Source: Sipunculus nudus (taxonomy: Eukaryota; Annelida; Sipuncula; Golfingiida; Sipunculidae). Taken from it: DNA of 64,000 bases. The DNA is taken from NCBI GenBank assembly GCA_026874595.1, contig CM049319.1:5608601-5672600 (forward strand), given 5' to 3'. Position numbers and translations under genes: made by a program. Each line of letters begins with the position of its first letter. The first letter of the stretch is position 1. A model generated the notes under the pieces. That model was given only the letters and a program-made list of their open reading frames with translations, was not told the DNA's origin and did no database searches. This document shows positions 35,582-48,599 of the stretch, piece by piece.

Positions 35582-36273
35582 GTTGAAGGAACTGTATCAG
35601 TAAACCCTTCTTTTGGCAGTAAACTGGCTTGCTGCATTTGGGTCTGTCTAAAATATAACATGACAATAAAAAATATTCTGACACTACAATGATGATGAAG
35701 CTTGAACCTGTTATTACTTTAAAAGTATATGCACTTTCAAAATATATTCGTGAAAATATACAGTTGATACATTTAGTCTGAATCAGAAGTAGCTATTACT
35801 ATTACAAATTACCTTTTATGATAAGTTATATGAAACTCCGTATCATCTCCATACATATTTGATCAAATAAAGACTGATGCAGCATCAACATGATTATTCT
35901 ACTTATACGTATATCCTGCTGAATAAAGATGCAACCACAAACAAGTCAATTCTTATGCGTTTATCATAAAAGAAGGATAAACCCTCAATAAATTGTGGTC
36001 CCTCTGGGCTCCTTGATCTTGGACTGTTGCAAAGTTTTTTACCAGTAAAGAGCTTTGAAAGATAAAAAATATGCACCACATTTCGCAGTAAACATTGAAT
36101 TCGAACACGCTTAACCCGGCCGAGGTAACTGCTGCTTTCCCTAATGGTTTCTGTCATCAAGAGTTGCACCATTATATAAACCAAGAAATCAGGAGGAATT
36201 TGGCTGATCAATTAAAATGCACAGCTTAGGAAGTATTGTAAGAATACACAAATGCACTTTATCCCTAACTGCA

Positions 36274-36277
<4 letters not shown>

Positions 36278-36343
<66 letters not shown>
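36278..36343. repeat. (TA)n microsatellite at the unit 2/3 boundary
   Basis: Uninterrupted TA run. The next kilobase (36.35-37.30 kb) has no gene, no recognised repeat and no match to other units that I could find. Confidence 0.9.
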
Positions 36344-36351
<8 letters not shown>

Positions 36352-37304
36352 TGGAACCCTAAATTAACGCTACCTAGTATATAGAGCGCCCCCTCGTGGA
36401 AAATACGTTAGCAGGAGGAGCAGGCAAACCCTAAATTGTAATCTTCGGGATCTCAATATTTAACCAGAAAAATTGTATCGCATTTTGAAAAATAAATATT
36501 AAACATCGTATTCGTTATTCGTAGACTGCTGGTCTGTTGAGGTCATTGTGTCTCAACAGATATCCTTGAAAACTATACTTAGATGAATAATTTCGAATAT
36601 TTATTTAAGAACATTTTACATGGCTGATATAGGAATATAGTTTGAAAATGGTTCAAAGTATAAAAGTTAACATTCGAGATGCCGTGAAAATATATTTTCC
36701 CATGTTTAAATAATGTAAGAAAATTATCATATATTCGATATATTGAATTGCGGATGGGTCTCTGTATAAGTATCTAAAAAAGTCTGATACCTTATGCTAA
36801 GGGCACCGTGACTATCGTTATATTGGTAATATCATTAATTACTTTACTTTGACCAGGGATTATTCTTAGGACATTACGGCAACTTTAGTTAAAGGAACAT
36901 GAATTATTTGTAGGAAAATATATCCCTTAACTGTTGTCGGTAGATGTTAAGATTTGTCAACCGTAGGTGGCATGCAGTTTGCAACTATTTCAAGTACCAT
37001 GCGTAATCCCATTTTTTGATGCCGCCATTCTCTGTGTGTTTAAACCTAACAGACACAGGTAAATCATGTCACAAATTATTACTGCTTCTGACTAATTGAT
37101 CGTCTTAAAATATAAATATCCCGTTGTAGAGTACCAATTAGAGTTCTAACTTTAGCATTCATTTTGTTGAGATATGAGGGTTGTGTTGCAGTCCTTACAC
37201 GGCCTCTCTTAGTGTTTTCCTGCGCTATCTATCGCCGGTATGTTTAGTTATATCCAGCTTTCCAGGTCTCGAGTGATGGGTTAAATCATAGAAAGCACAG
37301 AAAG

Positions 37305-37830
37305 CATATAATTTGTATTCACTATAACATTTTAGCGATCGACTTAAGCTTTCTTGGTATCACTGTGAACCAGATTTTTTCCATAACGAGAGGCATGTGC
37401 AATGTGTCCACGCGTTTTCTAATAGCTTTAGTAAAAAAGAAATTATAAGTAAATAAATTGAAAAAAAATATGAAGTGTCCTAGGCCATGGTTTACGAACA
37501 ATAAGATTTTGGAGCTGACCTGATAGAATTTTAGGCGAAACTGAAAATATAGAGCCATTCGTGGGCGGAGGTGTGGGCTCTCTTATTGTATCCAGTTTAT
37601 AGATGTGTTTGGACATATGTACTACAGCAATCACATTATGGATGGAAAAACATATATTGGGGAAGATTTGTATGACACCCCGAAATAACAGGAAACTTGG
37701 ATATACCAAACATATGCATACAAGGCAGTTTAAGTGTACTTCAAACCGGCCAAGGAAACTATTAAATGATAACAGAATAATGTAAATTGCATGAAAATTC
37801 AACATTAAACATACACACACACATACACAC

Positions 37831-37875
<45 letters not shown>
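37305..37875. repeat. Dispersed repeat M, partial copy, and (TA)n
   Basis: The Y part at 37.48-37.80 kb matches 2.37-2.69 kb and carries the minus-strand frame 37443-37913. (TA)n fills 37835-37874. The order Y part, CA/TA run, 'tggcgct', (TC)n is the same as at 2.37-2.90 kb. Confidence 0.7.
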
Positions 37876-37879
<4 letters not shown>

Positions 37880-38190
37880 GTACACATATAGTACTAGGGA
37901 ATAAATAAGACACTCTCCATGGCGCTTGCGCACCTCTGTAGTGACTGGAGGCGAGAGTCGAGCATTTTGCCCCTCGAACGTATAGTCCTATAACTCTTTC
38001 TTTTTCTCTCTCTCTCTGTCTGTCTGTCTGCCTTTCTCTCTTTTCCCAAAGGTCTTTTTTTTGGTTATATCGGTTGTAAATATGAGGGAAGAATTAGTAG
38101 GCTCGAGATCTATAAAAATAAAGCCGAAGCAGTTGAATCTTTTGAACAGACAGTATGATGCCGGAGGCGTTCATCATTTTTAAGCTTGCC

Positions 38191-38698
38191 TTACATATCG
38201 GTTACGTCGCTTAAATTTGTTGATATGAACAAGGAATTAAAGCGTTGGCCATTGGCGTAGGTGTCGGTGAAACTATGGGAGTGAACTACGGCTAAAAAAA
38301 ATTACCACGTAAAATTAAAGAATTTATCCAAACGAACCCCATATTTTCTTTATCGCTTATACTTTTTTATACTTTAACTAATAGCCGAGCATCAGCTAGA
38401 ATTCCGAAACCTCCTTTAACAAAGAATGGAAAATATTTCTCTATATTAAATAATAAAAGTCATTCAATTGATTCCAAAATTTATTTATGAATTTTCAGAG
38501 TATTCACGGGCATGTAATTGTGCGCTCACAATACTACAATATAGTAACTTACATGAGGAGCATTCGTATTAACCGATTCAAGAACTGTTTTTAAAACTTA
38601 AACTTTTCCATTTATTTCTGTGCCAACCAAAGCATTTTAAAACTTTATGTTTAGAAGTTACCTGCCAAGTAAAACATTTGAACCCTTAATGTCTTCAT
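38191..38698 (-). pseudogene. Type I lectin gene copy that has lost its CTLD, unit 3
   Basis: The leader exon 38698-38662 encodes a shortened signal peptide (MKTLRVQMFYLA; 12 nt missing in frame) and keeps its G|GTAACT donor. Exon 2 starts normally at 38291 after TTTTTTAG and encodes the pre-CTLD linker (VVHSHSFTDTYANGQR). At about 38242 it then breaks into unrelated sequence that matches 30.7 kb and stops at 38191-38193. The spliced frame would be 45 residues: a signal peptide plus a short novel peptide with no lectin domain. The non-coding exon ends at 40756 with CAG|GCGAGT. Probably a pseudogene by deletion, but splice signals and promoter are largely kept. Confidence 0.75.
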
Positions 38699-39309
38699 AC
38701 TGATCCTGTAATGGTTCCCTGAAACGAGATAATATGTGTGATTGACAAAGTTGATGTATGACAATGATTATCTTATACTGATATGAACATCTGTTTATCA
38801 CACAACACAACGGCCTCCTTGTAAGAGGAAACATTTAAAACATATCAAATATGAAAAAGTTATTTTTGGCTAGGTTGTTAATTGGATGGTTATTGTTAAG
38901 ACTATACACGATATTTACAACTTGTAAAGTTTAGGTAAAAGATACAGGTACTAGTACATGCCATATTCAGAGAGACAGCTAACGTGACAAGAAATAAATC
39001 ATTCAACAAAAGGGAACTGATTTTTCTATTACTTTGATTCTCCGTCAAATAGACTTAGGCATAAATAAAGACCATATCAAGCTCACAACTCTCAATAAGT
39101 CGCTAGGAGAATCCTGTGTACATGTATATTGATAAATAAGGGTCATAAAGAATCAAACCTGTCCTAATAAAATTACGAGGCGACTAAAAATAAAATCTGA
39201 CAAATTATTCAACATTGAAACATTCTTTTTCCGTTGATGTGTCACAGGTATCTATAGCCTAGTTAATCCTTTAAACATTAGATTATCCTTCTTAAACATT
39301 AGATTTTCT

Positions 39310-39950
39310 ATGTTCAGGAGCTATCACACGGTGCATTAGTCATTAAAATATCATTTTTTTATGAAATTTACTTTGTTCAGGAGCCCTCATGCAGTGATAT
39401 GTAGGTCAACCGGGACAAAACGCAAACTCAATCTGTAACTAGTCATAATAATTCCAAACACCGAAATTCAGCCTAATATCTGCAGGTGTTGCGAAAAAAA
39501 GTCTGTACATGTGCAATTATTATGAAAATTTCAATTTTTATGAAATTTTCTATGTTCAGGGGCCGTCATACGGTCAAACGTATATCAACCGGGACAAAAC
39601 GCAAACTCGATCTGTTATTGGTCATTATGCACTCGCACACCAAAGATCAGGCCAATATCTGCAAGCATTTCGAAAAAAGGCAGTACATGTGCATTTTTCA
39701 TGAAAATTTCTATTTTTCATTTAATGTACTTTGTTCAGGAGCCGTCATACAGTCAAAAGTAGGTCAACCGGGACTAAACGCAAACTCGATCTGTAACTAG
39801 TCATAATTTGCCCAAACAACTAAAATCAGGCTAATATCTACAGGTATTACGAAAAAAAGTCCCTACAACTGTTTGATTTCGGAAAGACGGAAGGACGGAA
39901 TGACGGACATGGGTAAAAATATATGCACTGGCCACTTTGTGGCGGGGGCA
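39310..39950. repeat. Intronic tandem array, unit 3 copy, with hairpin tail
   Basis: Three units are marked near 39490, 39668 and 39847, against four in the unit 1 copy. The end has 'acggaaggacggaatgacgg', then ATATATGCA and the hairpin GCCAC-TTT-GTGGC (39931-39943). Confidence 0.7.
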
Positions 39951-40756
39951 TAAAATTGCTCTTATTTATAACGACAGAAAATAAGATTTTTTTACATGAT
40001 CATTTTTTTTACTGTTATGTAAGAACTTAAAAAAAAGGAACCTTCGATCAGTCATAATTTACATAAAACAAAGAATTATAAAACGCTTAAGAAATCTTTG
40101 TATTTCACGATGTCGTTACCTTTCTTAAGACGCTTTAGAAACATAACCTTGATGGCATCACAGACTGCGTAAATAGTTGTTCTGACTAACAATAGACAGA
40201 ATTAGATCCAAATATAACCCTTTTTACTCAAAGATTCAAATGAATTGAGCAGCTTCTGAACAATTTTCTGAAAACATTACAATGATTGGTATTTTAATCG
40301 TGCAAATTATTACCTAAGTAATAAATTATATTGAAAAATTTTAGACCCATGTCAACTGATTGTATAAAGCACTTAAGCAACGGCCATTTTCCCACTCAAC
40401 TGTTATACCTAATTAATGTTAAGTTGATATTTTTACATTATCATAATCCGTATGTTTCCCAATGTTCTATCTACACTAATCAATAATAAAGGTACTGGTA
40501 ATGTACATTGGTGATTGATGTTACAAAAATTCAGAAAAATCAGCATTATCTCTTAATTTTAAACAGGTGTTTCCTAACATAGATATGATTAATGTTGGGG
40601 GGGGGGGGGGTCAACAAATCTTTGATAGAAAATATAAATTTAAATTAATATTAAAAAATTAAATAAATCGTATGAATACATGTAACCCATTTTATGCCTG
40701 CACAATTTTCAATTAGTGCTTCAGACAGGAACATCTACCGAAAACTAACACTCGCC

Positions 40757-40900
40757 TGCTCTCCCGCTGCCGCACTGTTGTCGAGGAATGACCTTAATTA
40801 TTTCGGTGTTGATGGGACAATATACCTAATGTATTGTCAGGCCTGTGTGGGTTGTTGATTTGCAAACTCCAAAGCCACGTCACGTAGACCTAAGTAATTA
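40757..40900 (-). promoter_or_regulatory. Type I lectin promoter region, unit 3
   Basis: TATA-like GGTATATTGT (40827-40818) and the conserved 'ccaaagccacgtcacgtaga' block (40869-40888) are both present. The adjoining first exon's donor is GC instead of GT (40755-40754) in an otherwise good CAG|GCGAGT context. Confidence 0.4.
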
Positions 40901-41070
40901 CTGTTTATGGGGGAGTAAGTTTGGCGATAAGGAATTTTTTTTTTCTCAATGGGTAATTTATGCTATAACAGTAACTTTATGCTATAGAATAAACTAAATT
41001 ATGTCCTGGACAGGTGAACTACTAAAAACTAATTTAATTTCCTTGTTACATCTCGAGGTATTCTGTCAAT

Positions 41071-42336
41071 AGCGACAAAGCTACAAAAATGGCCGAGTGG
41101 GGTGTCATAAATGACCCCACTACATTTTTCAAAGAAATAGCACATATTATCGGTTCTCTTTGTGATGATCCTGCTTATGCTTTTCCTTTCTTTGGAACAA
41201 TTAACGATTGTGTAATAACACAGTTTCATTTATTTGGACTATCATTCCCTGTTTCCTCTCTGAAACCCTTTTTGTCTTTATTGAAATAAGACTTAGAGAA
41301 AAAGATTGAATTAATTATTTCAGTTTTCTAGTATTATATAACCATCATCATGTCTATGATCACATAGTCTCCTGTTAAAGGGTAATATATATTCCACCAT
41401 CACAGTTCAAATCTGTTTGCCATGACTGACAGGATTAAGTGGGATGCAGACTGGTAAACGCTACCAACTGATCATACTCAGACAGAGCAGAACGGGAAAT
41501 AGGTTATAAGATATAGGTAAATGGGCACCACGTCCCATATACAATGTCTACGTATCTTTAGAAGCATCAAGTTTGCCAAAGTTTTAATTGTCTATTTTGG
41601 TAGCTCAGCTGTCTAACCGCATGAACTTTAAGATATTTCGGAGCCTTCTGGCTATTTTGGTCATTGTTACTGTGAAGACTGATCAACCATCTGTTTTAAG
41701 CCAAAAAGGATTTTGCGGTTCATGGTAGATTTTTATAACCATGCAACAATTCAAATCTTATACATAATTGCTTAGATCTAAGAATGATCAGCTGAAATCT
41801 ATTCCTGTATTTGGTTCTCATGCTGATTGTCATTTAACTCACTAAGATTTGCTTGGATTTGTTAGTTTCTAGTGTAATCAGGTGAATCAAGTCTACTGTC
41901 GCTGGTGTGACAAACATTAAAATCAATGACTGAATGTTGTCACACCTTACTAATTTGATTTGCGGCGTTTATTCCTGGTAATGACCGAATGTCTTAATTT
42001 AAAGACTTCAGAAGCAGTTTAAGCTGTTAAGCCCACCTGTCTCAGTCATATTTTAGTAGAAAACTTTGCAATATGTTAGTAATACATGGATAATTCAGCA
42101 AATTCAGAGTCTATTATGTAAAAGAAAACCGTAACATTCCTTTGGTCACAAATGACCCCACAAAACTTTTCAGAATATTTCCCACATCAATAGCCCTATC
42201 CCTGTAAAGAAATTGTGAAAATTTTAAGGAGGACTAAATTCATGGTAGGAAACAATTGTTGGATTAAATCGGATCGTATAAATCCATGGATGGGGTTATA
42301 AATGGGGTTATAAATGACCCTACCTGGTCGCTTGAG
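41071..42336. mobile_element. Foldback element N, unit 3 copy
   Basis: The right end CTGGTCGCTTGAG is intact. The left end starts at AGCGACAAAG because about 195 bp including the outer left terminus is deleted relative to unit 1. Confidence 0.55.
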
Positions 42337-42739
42337 GTTTAAATACGTATAAATCATATTTATATAAGCTGTATTTGTCTACTACATTCAGTTACCTGAA
42401 TATTTACTGCTATTGCCACATGTTAGAGGATACAGTATATTCACCTTCATCTACATGCAATCTCTAGACTATTGTACTATTATTTCCAGTAATATAGTCA
42501 TAATAATCACCAATGCAGAGACCAATGTATGTGTCTTAAATAAATTCATTCATATGTGGATTTAATAATACACATTAAGAAAAAGTCTTGTACTTTTGCT
42601 CTTTCATATTATACTCCTTGTTCTTTTGTCATTAAATTTGTGATGTATTCTCGACAAATTACCGGACTCCGATCGACTGTTTTAGTAAACTTTAGTTATA
42701 TAGTTTATAGACTAATGTGCATCGCCTGTACATATTATG

Positions 42740-45290
42740 CTACTCGACAGCGGTTTAGATATCAAGAATACCTAAGTAAAACTACCATTAACTGATGAAT
42801 AATTACAATACATGAAATTTAAAAATATGTATAACTTTAATGGAACTGAATATTTTTAAACTTTCATTCATGCTAAAATGACCTAAGAGGGCAACCTGGG
42901 ATCCATTATTTTATTTGATTGAGCTGTTCTCGCTAAGACACTAAAGAACACCTCTCAACAGACAAGACAGTGTTTATGTGGGAGTGGTTAATGTGGTTTA
43001 TTCTCAGTGACCGATACCTCCGTTGGTATATGTCTGAAGTGATTCCTCTAGGTTAAATCATTATCATGTGAACCTCCTTGATATAAAGGCGTCGGGCAGC
43101 GTATACACCCTTCACTGAATAAATGTCATGCTTATCAGCACCGTCATAAACACGGATATATTTGCAGACCACGCAAAGGGTAAGCGTTCATTACCGCCAG
43201 CATCAAAATATGAAGGAGGTTATGTAATCAGAGCTGTTTGATCACACTATAGCACTATAGCACTAGAGTGATTTGACAGCAAAATAAACAAAAACATATT
43301 TTAGAAAATTTCCATCAGCGGAAGCATTAAATATACAAGAATATATTCCTTTGAAATGTGTTATTTTACAACCACACCATAAGAATTGAAAAAACGAAAT
43401 ATATATACAAATCTACCATCTTTACAAAATGTAATGTGTAATTTTTGTACCTTTCACGACCATAATGCATTTAAGGGAGGTACATACACATGTCAAGAGG
43501 CCAGGCAATGCTTCCGTATGTTGTATTTTATTTTTTCTAACCGTCGATGGATATCTGACGTGAACTCCATTACGTTGACTCATTATCTACCCAGGAGGCA
43601 TTACAGGGGAACAGCGAGAAGACTCCTTTGCCATGTTTGAAACAACATCAAGAAATACGGATATTTGCCGCCTATGCATCGGGGATTCGTCTGTTACCTC
43701 AAACAACAAAATAGATAAATGTAATGTCATCAACTCTATCTTATCTGTTTGTATGTTAGCTTAAATAATAGCCGAGGGAGTTAATCTTAAAGCGATTTTG
43801 CAGAAGGGTAACCCGGGGACTTGAAAGAAATGCGATCTGTTGGATTGTAGTTTTAAATGGTGATTTAGATCGGCACCGTTTTGCTAATGATGTATAACCA
43901 ATTACGAGCATCGGATACACCTGTTCCTATGCATAAAATGAAATTTATTGCTATCGATATATATTTCATATTGATTTTTATTTTGGTTATGCTAGCAGTC
44001 CAACAGACAGATTTGACTTTATCATTATGTATCCTTACTCCTTACAAACTGAATTGTGTAGGCTACAGTCGTCCCATATAACATGACAACAGAGTAATGT
44101 GTAAGTGGAAAATTTAATCTTACAGTTTCATATTTTTTCAATATTGTTGATAAATTTTGCAAATATTTTATAACAAAACTAGATAAGGTCGGACAATGGT
44201 CCTCAGAGGACCCCGCATTTCTGGTACTGCTGTAGTAGTTTACATATGGGTGAAAGGTTAAGGTTAAAGTTTTAAAATATGACTAACAGAATTAGGTTTT
44301 ATCCATATACATCAGGGAAAAGTCCTACTTGTTCAAATAATATTAAAGAAGAAAGAAAATCAGTGATTGGGCTGTGATGGCCATATTGGAATTCCTACAG
44401 GTGAGTAATTCAATAGGTCTGGAGCCCTCATTTGTACCAATCTTGCCTGTGACGTTGGGAAAGCTGAAGTTTGTTTCTATTGAGATATCGTTCGCGAAAG
44501 GAAATCAGCGACTGGCCTTTGGCAGCCATACTGGAATTCCGACAGGTCTGTTAATCAACAGGTGTAGAGCCCTTGTATGTACCAATCATCCCTGTGAATT
44601 TGGGAAAGCTGAAGAATGTTGTTGTTGAGTTATCGCGCGCGAAAGAAAGTGTCTCTGACGGAAGGACGGAAGTACGGAAGGACGGAAGTACGGAAGGATG
44701 GACTGACACGGTGATCACTATAGGGCACCGCTTGTCAAGCGGGGTCATAAAAATGTTCAGGTCATCAGTACCAGGCTCTCCAATTAACTAAATTAAGTGC
44801 TATTAGATTCTAACACAAATCATGTCAGATACGCTTGCCCTTTTCAGTCATGCTCCGGAGAGGGAATGATTATATGTTTCATTAAGTACGGCCAAATGGA
44901 AGACGCACGTGGACCCTTAGTAAACAAGGACCAAATATATATTTGGTTCATGTTAAACAAGAGTATGAGGAAAATTAATTCAATAGATGTGTTCCACGTT
45001 TTAGCTTGTTCTGTCACGTTGCTTTTATGACACAGTGGTCGAAAGCCCATGGCTTATCTAACCTTCTTTCCAAGAGAGCATGCTCCGGACATATCTATAA
45101 TGAACTTATTGTTGGCCGAAAACAGGACTTGAACTTGGTGGGCGTTAGGCCTATAAAAATAGATCTGCATCTTGGAGCAGCAACTGTACTAGGCCTATTA
45201 ATTCCAAACATACACCACTCATACTGTTACTGCTGACTCCGCACAGACTTCTGGAGCTTGGGATACAGATCGCTAATATCGCTTAAGTGG
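42740..45290. other. Segment present in unit 3 but missing from unit 1
   Basis: Flanks are continuous in unit 1 around 11205-11226 ('gcctgtacatattat' then 'tcatacgaagaaggaaat'). The first half (to 44.03 kb) matches unit 2 at 26.0-27.35 kb and contains two X modules, so unit 1 probably lost it. The second half holds the array at 44210-44765 and a stretch at 44.77-45.29 kb with nothing recognisable. Confidence 0.65.
44210..44765. repeat. Tandem array 'Q', two 144 bp units, with acgg run and hairpin tail
   Basis: Units begin near 44358 and 44502 ('aatcagtgattgggctgtga' and 'aatcagcgactggcctttgg'), and both end in 'gagatatcgttcgcgaaagg'-like sequence. Then comes 'gacggaagtacggaaggacg' repeated, GTGATCACTATAGGGCA, the hairpin CCGCTT-GTC-AAGCGG (44728-44742) and 'ggtcataaaaa'. 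Confidence 0.75.
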
Positions 45291-45984
45291 TTTCATACGA
45301 AGAAGGAAATAAAAGTAATTTAGAAAAGATGTACAGAGACGAAGGTTTTACATACTACCCTCGATAGAGAAAATATACGATAATTTAATATTTCGACTTT
45401 CTTTTTGGCCTTACTGTTATATTTCTCGTATCTAGTGGGACATTTCAAAAAGTACTTAGCAGCCATAATCTTTACCTGTTCTACCAAAACCTCTAGTTAT
45501 GAAAGCAACTAATGTTGTCTTCAGACATAATTGAATTGCCTTGTATTTTATATTTATTTATTACTATTTGGGTCAGCTGGTCATATTAGATAGTAAGGTT
45601 GCGAGATAATTTTAATCCATATTCCATGCAATATTATGTCATGTTGAACTAATCGTCTTATTTTTTGTCGGAGGTAAACAATTTTTAATGCATTCTTAAT
45701 CTAACCTATGAACATATGAAGAATTCCAATTCTTTAAAGGATTACCTGACAAGCAAGGCCTTTCCATTGAGCCGGCGAAGAGCTCATCCTGGGTGGTAGC
45801 CGACTGTGGAATATCTCACCTCTCTTTGGCTGAGATCTCCCGGTTTTGATTCTTGCACTCTATAACTAGGGCAAAGAAACCGGTCTAAGGTAATCGGTAT
45901 ATAAAACCATGAATAAACAATCAGATTACTTACTAAGAAAACAAAAAAATTCTATTACATCACATCCGGACACACTTGTTGATA

Positions 45985-46850
45985 TCAATGGAAATGTAGT
46001 CGTTGAGTGAGTACAACAGTCAAGGTAGTGTTTCGGCATGTCACCCAAGAGACTCTGAGACGGAGCAGTGAGATCACTCTCTTCTGGATACTTGCAAGTT
46101 TTAAACACACAAAAAATACGGATATATTTAATAGGGAATACTTTACCATCTCCAACATAAAAATGATAGGAGGTTATGTAATTAACGCTATTTTGTCTAT
46201 TTGTATGTTTGCTTACACAATACCTACAGAAATAAATCAGAATGAATATTTCACAGTAGAATGTCCATTGGCCTTGAACGAAACGCAAAAATATCAGTTG
46301 TCAATGCGATTTTACTTGGCACCCCTTTTTTGTCATTTTATCTGACATTACACCCCTATTATAATGACTTATAGCAAAAAACGTATCCCTGGCATTTTTT
46401 TAGAATATTAAGAACATTATCAGACGATTTCTCCACTGCACGTCCTCTGAATTAAACTGCCATTCATTCTCGATGTGTGCTCGCCACCTTAACGTTAAAG
46501 GTGTAAGGTTCCTTGAACAGTTAATCAGATATGGAGCTGACCAGTTAGATTTTGGGCAAATATGCGAGTCAGTCCTTGCATTGGGAGAGGTGTGCGATCT
46601 AACAGTGTTTCTATTTCATAGATTTGTTTCAGTTTATGTATTATATCAATCATGATAAGTGTGTTTTAGCACATACTTGAGAAGTGTTATGTGATATCCC
46701 GAACAGACAGGTGACTTTGCTATACAAAATATTTGAAAAAGGGCCAATTTAAGATTATCTGCTGCAGGTTAAGGAAATTATTCGTTGCCAACAGAATATG
46801 TAATGTACATTAACATTCATGGCCTCTGTGAGGTTGTACCTTTAAGAGCT
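45985..46850. repeat. Dispersed repeat M copy, unit 3
   Basis: Near-identical to 11950-12805 apart from small indels. The frames 46007-46345 and 46473-46655 are local openings in the repeat. Confidence 0.65.
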
Positions 46851-47599
46851 CAATGCCTTGCACACTTCTGATGCTTAGGGCAATCGTCACTTATCTCGTT
46901 TAAATGGGTTCACAAGAACAAGGAAATTTATCTAATTGAGTAAACGTGTCTCGAAAAGAAGCATTACATAGGTACTTGACACTTACTACCCTCCCGCTGT
47001 CGATAAAGCAAAGTAAAATATTTTGGTTACCTGCGTGCACACTTAATATACAAGAGACGCGATACAAGATTTATTCAATGCCAATACAGGAATTTGCTTT
47101 GCGGGTGATAAGCATAATTAAGACATAGTGGTCATTGAAAACAAAGACACAGTACAAAAATAGTAGTAAGAATGAAAAGATTAACTGCATTAGTTACTTT
47201 TCATAATAAAACACCAAAACAATGTACACGATGCTATAAATGTATTATGGGTTCACTGAGGAACGGTACAATATAATAAACCAGCCTCTCTCTCTATTTG
47301 ATCTTCTTTCTTGCCCTCTTTGCATTTATATATTATACTGAATCAGTTTATTATCATCTCAATAATAATCGACCAGTAATACTTGTCACTGAGTTAAATT
47401 TGCTGTTTAGTTTGAAAATAAAAACATGACATCCATACATTTTAAACCAGTGGGCCACTGCCCATAGATAACCATAAAAGATATAAATAAGGCAACAATA
47501 ATTATACTAAAATATTCAGCAGGCAACAAAATCGGTCCGTATTATCAAGGTGATCTTGATTACTCCATTCATGCTTAAGTGTGCTTTTCTGCATGTATC

Positions 47600-48080
47600 G
47601 GGATATACATGTATATCACGTGATACTCCCGCTGATTTGAGTGAATGTTACTGATCTGTCGGTATTTGCAACATATCCAGCGCACCAGTTATTCACAGCT
47701 GCCATGATCAAGTGGATTGCACACTTCAACAGCCAAACACTTGGATGTGTAGCTTCATTTTTATCACTTCGACAGATAGGGCTGTAAAAGCAGTTAAAAT
47801 AAATATTCATTAATAATAAAATTTTTATGATGATAAATATTAATTATTATCATGAGCAGCAATATTAGAAGTATTAGTATGTAAAGAAGGTTTGCGTTTA
47901 AAACATTGAATTCTATAACCTGCTTCAGAACATTTGTACATTAAGTCAATAGTTTTTCAGTAGAAAGATATACTATGGTTATACTCTCTTCTTTCAGAAG
48001 TGAAATATTCTTTATTATAGGCCTAAATCGAAGTATGTTTACATATTTCGGTGGTCTTGAAAGTTCAGTATTGGTTCCTA
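47600..48080 (+). pseudogene. Orphan promoter, 5' exon and intron 1 of a type II gene, unit 3
   Basis: Duplicate of 14095-14545. It keeps 'tatcacgtgatactcccgct' and 'cagctgccatgatcaagtgg', with the same broken donor and the same loss of the signal and CTLD exons, so the gene died before units 1 and 3 separated. Confidence 0.6.
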
Positions 48081-48599
48081 TTCTATTCAAGGGAAATTAG
48101 GGAAATTTCAAAGACATTTGTTTTGTTTGTCAGGCAATAATCAAATTATATTCAATCATTACCAGTCGCTTCTGCTAAAAAAAACTTTCTTTTTCTGAAA
48201 GGGCATGCAGCTGCCTAAATTAGGCAATCACTTCTAGTAACTGCACTTATCGGTTACTATATGGGTTATATTTAAATATCACTCTTCTTATTCATCTGAT
48301 TATGGCACGTATATATCGGAATCGAGAATAATTAACAAAAGAAATCTGTATCATCGAGCATATTTCAATTACATATTACAAAATCTCAAAGCTACTCATT
48401 CAGCTACATGTTACGAATTTCATCTTCATTATTACCAGGACCGCAGGGCGAAGGATATGCAACGGTGTAGTACTGATAGCACAGGTTCTGATGTGGTTAT
48501 CAGGTTATATGTATCCAGTGCTGTGAAAGATTTTCCATTTCATTCTATCAGCATAGTTTTATCAACATTGATTGTTTTGTATTCATTTTTACTGCATGT

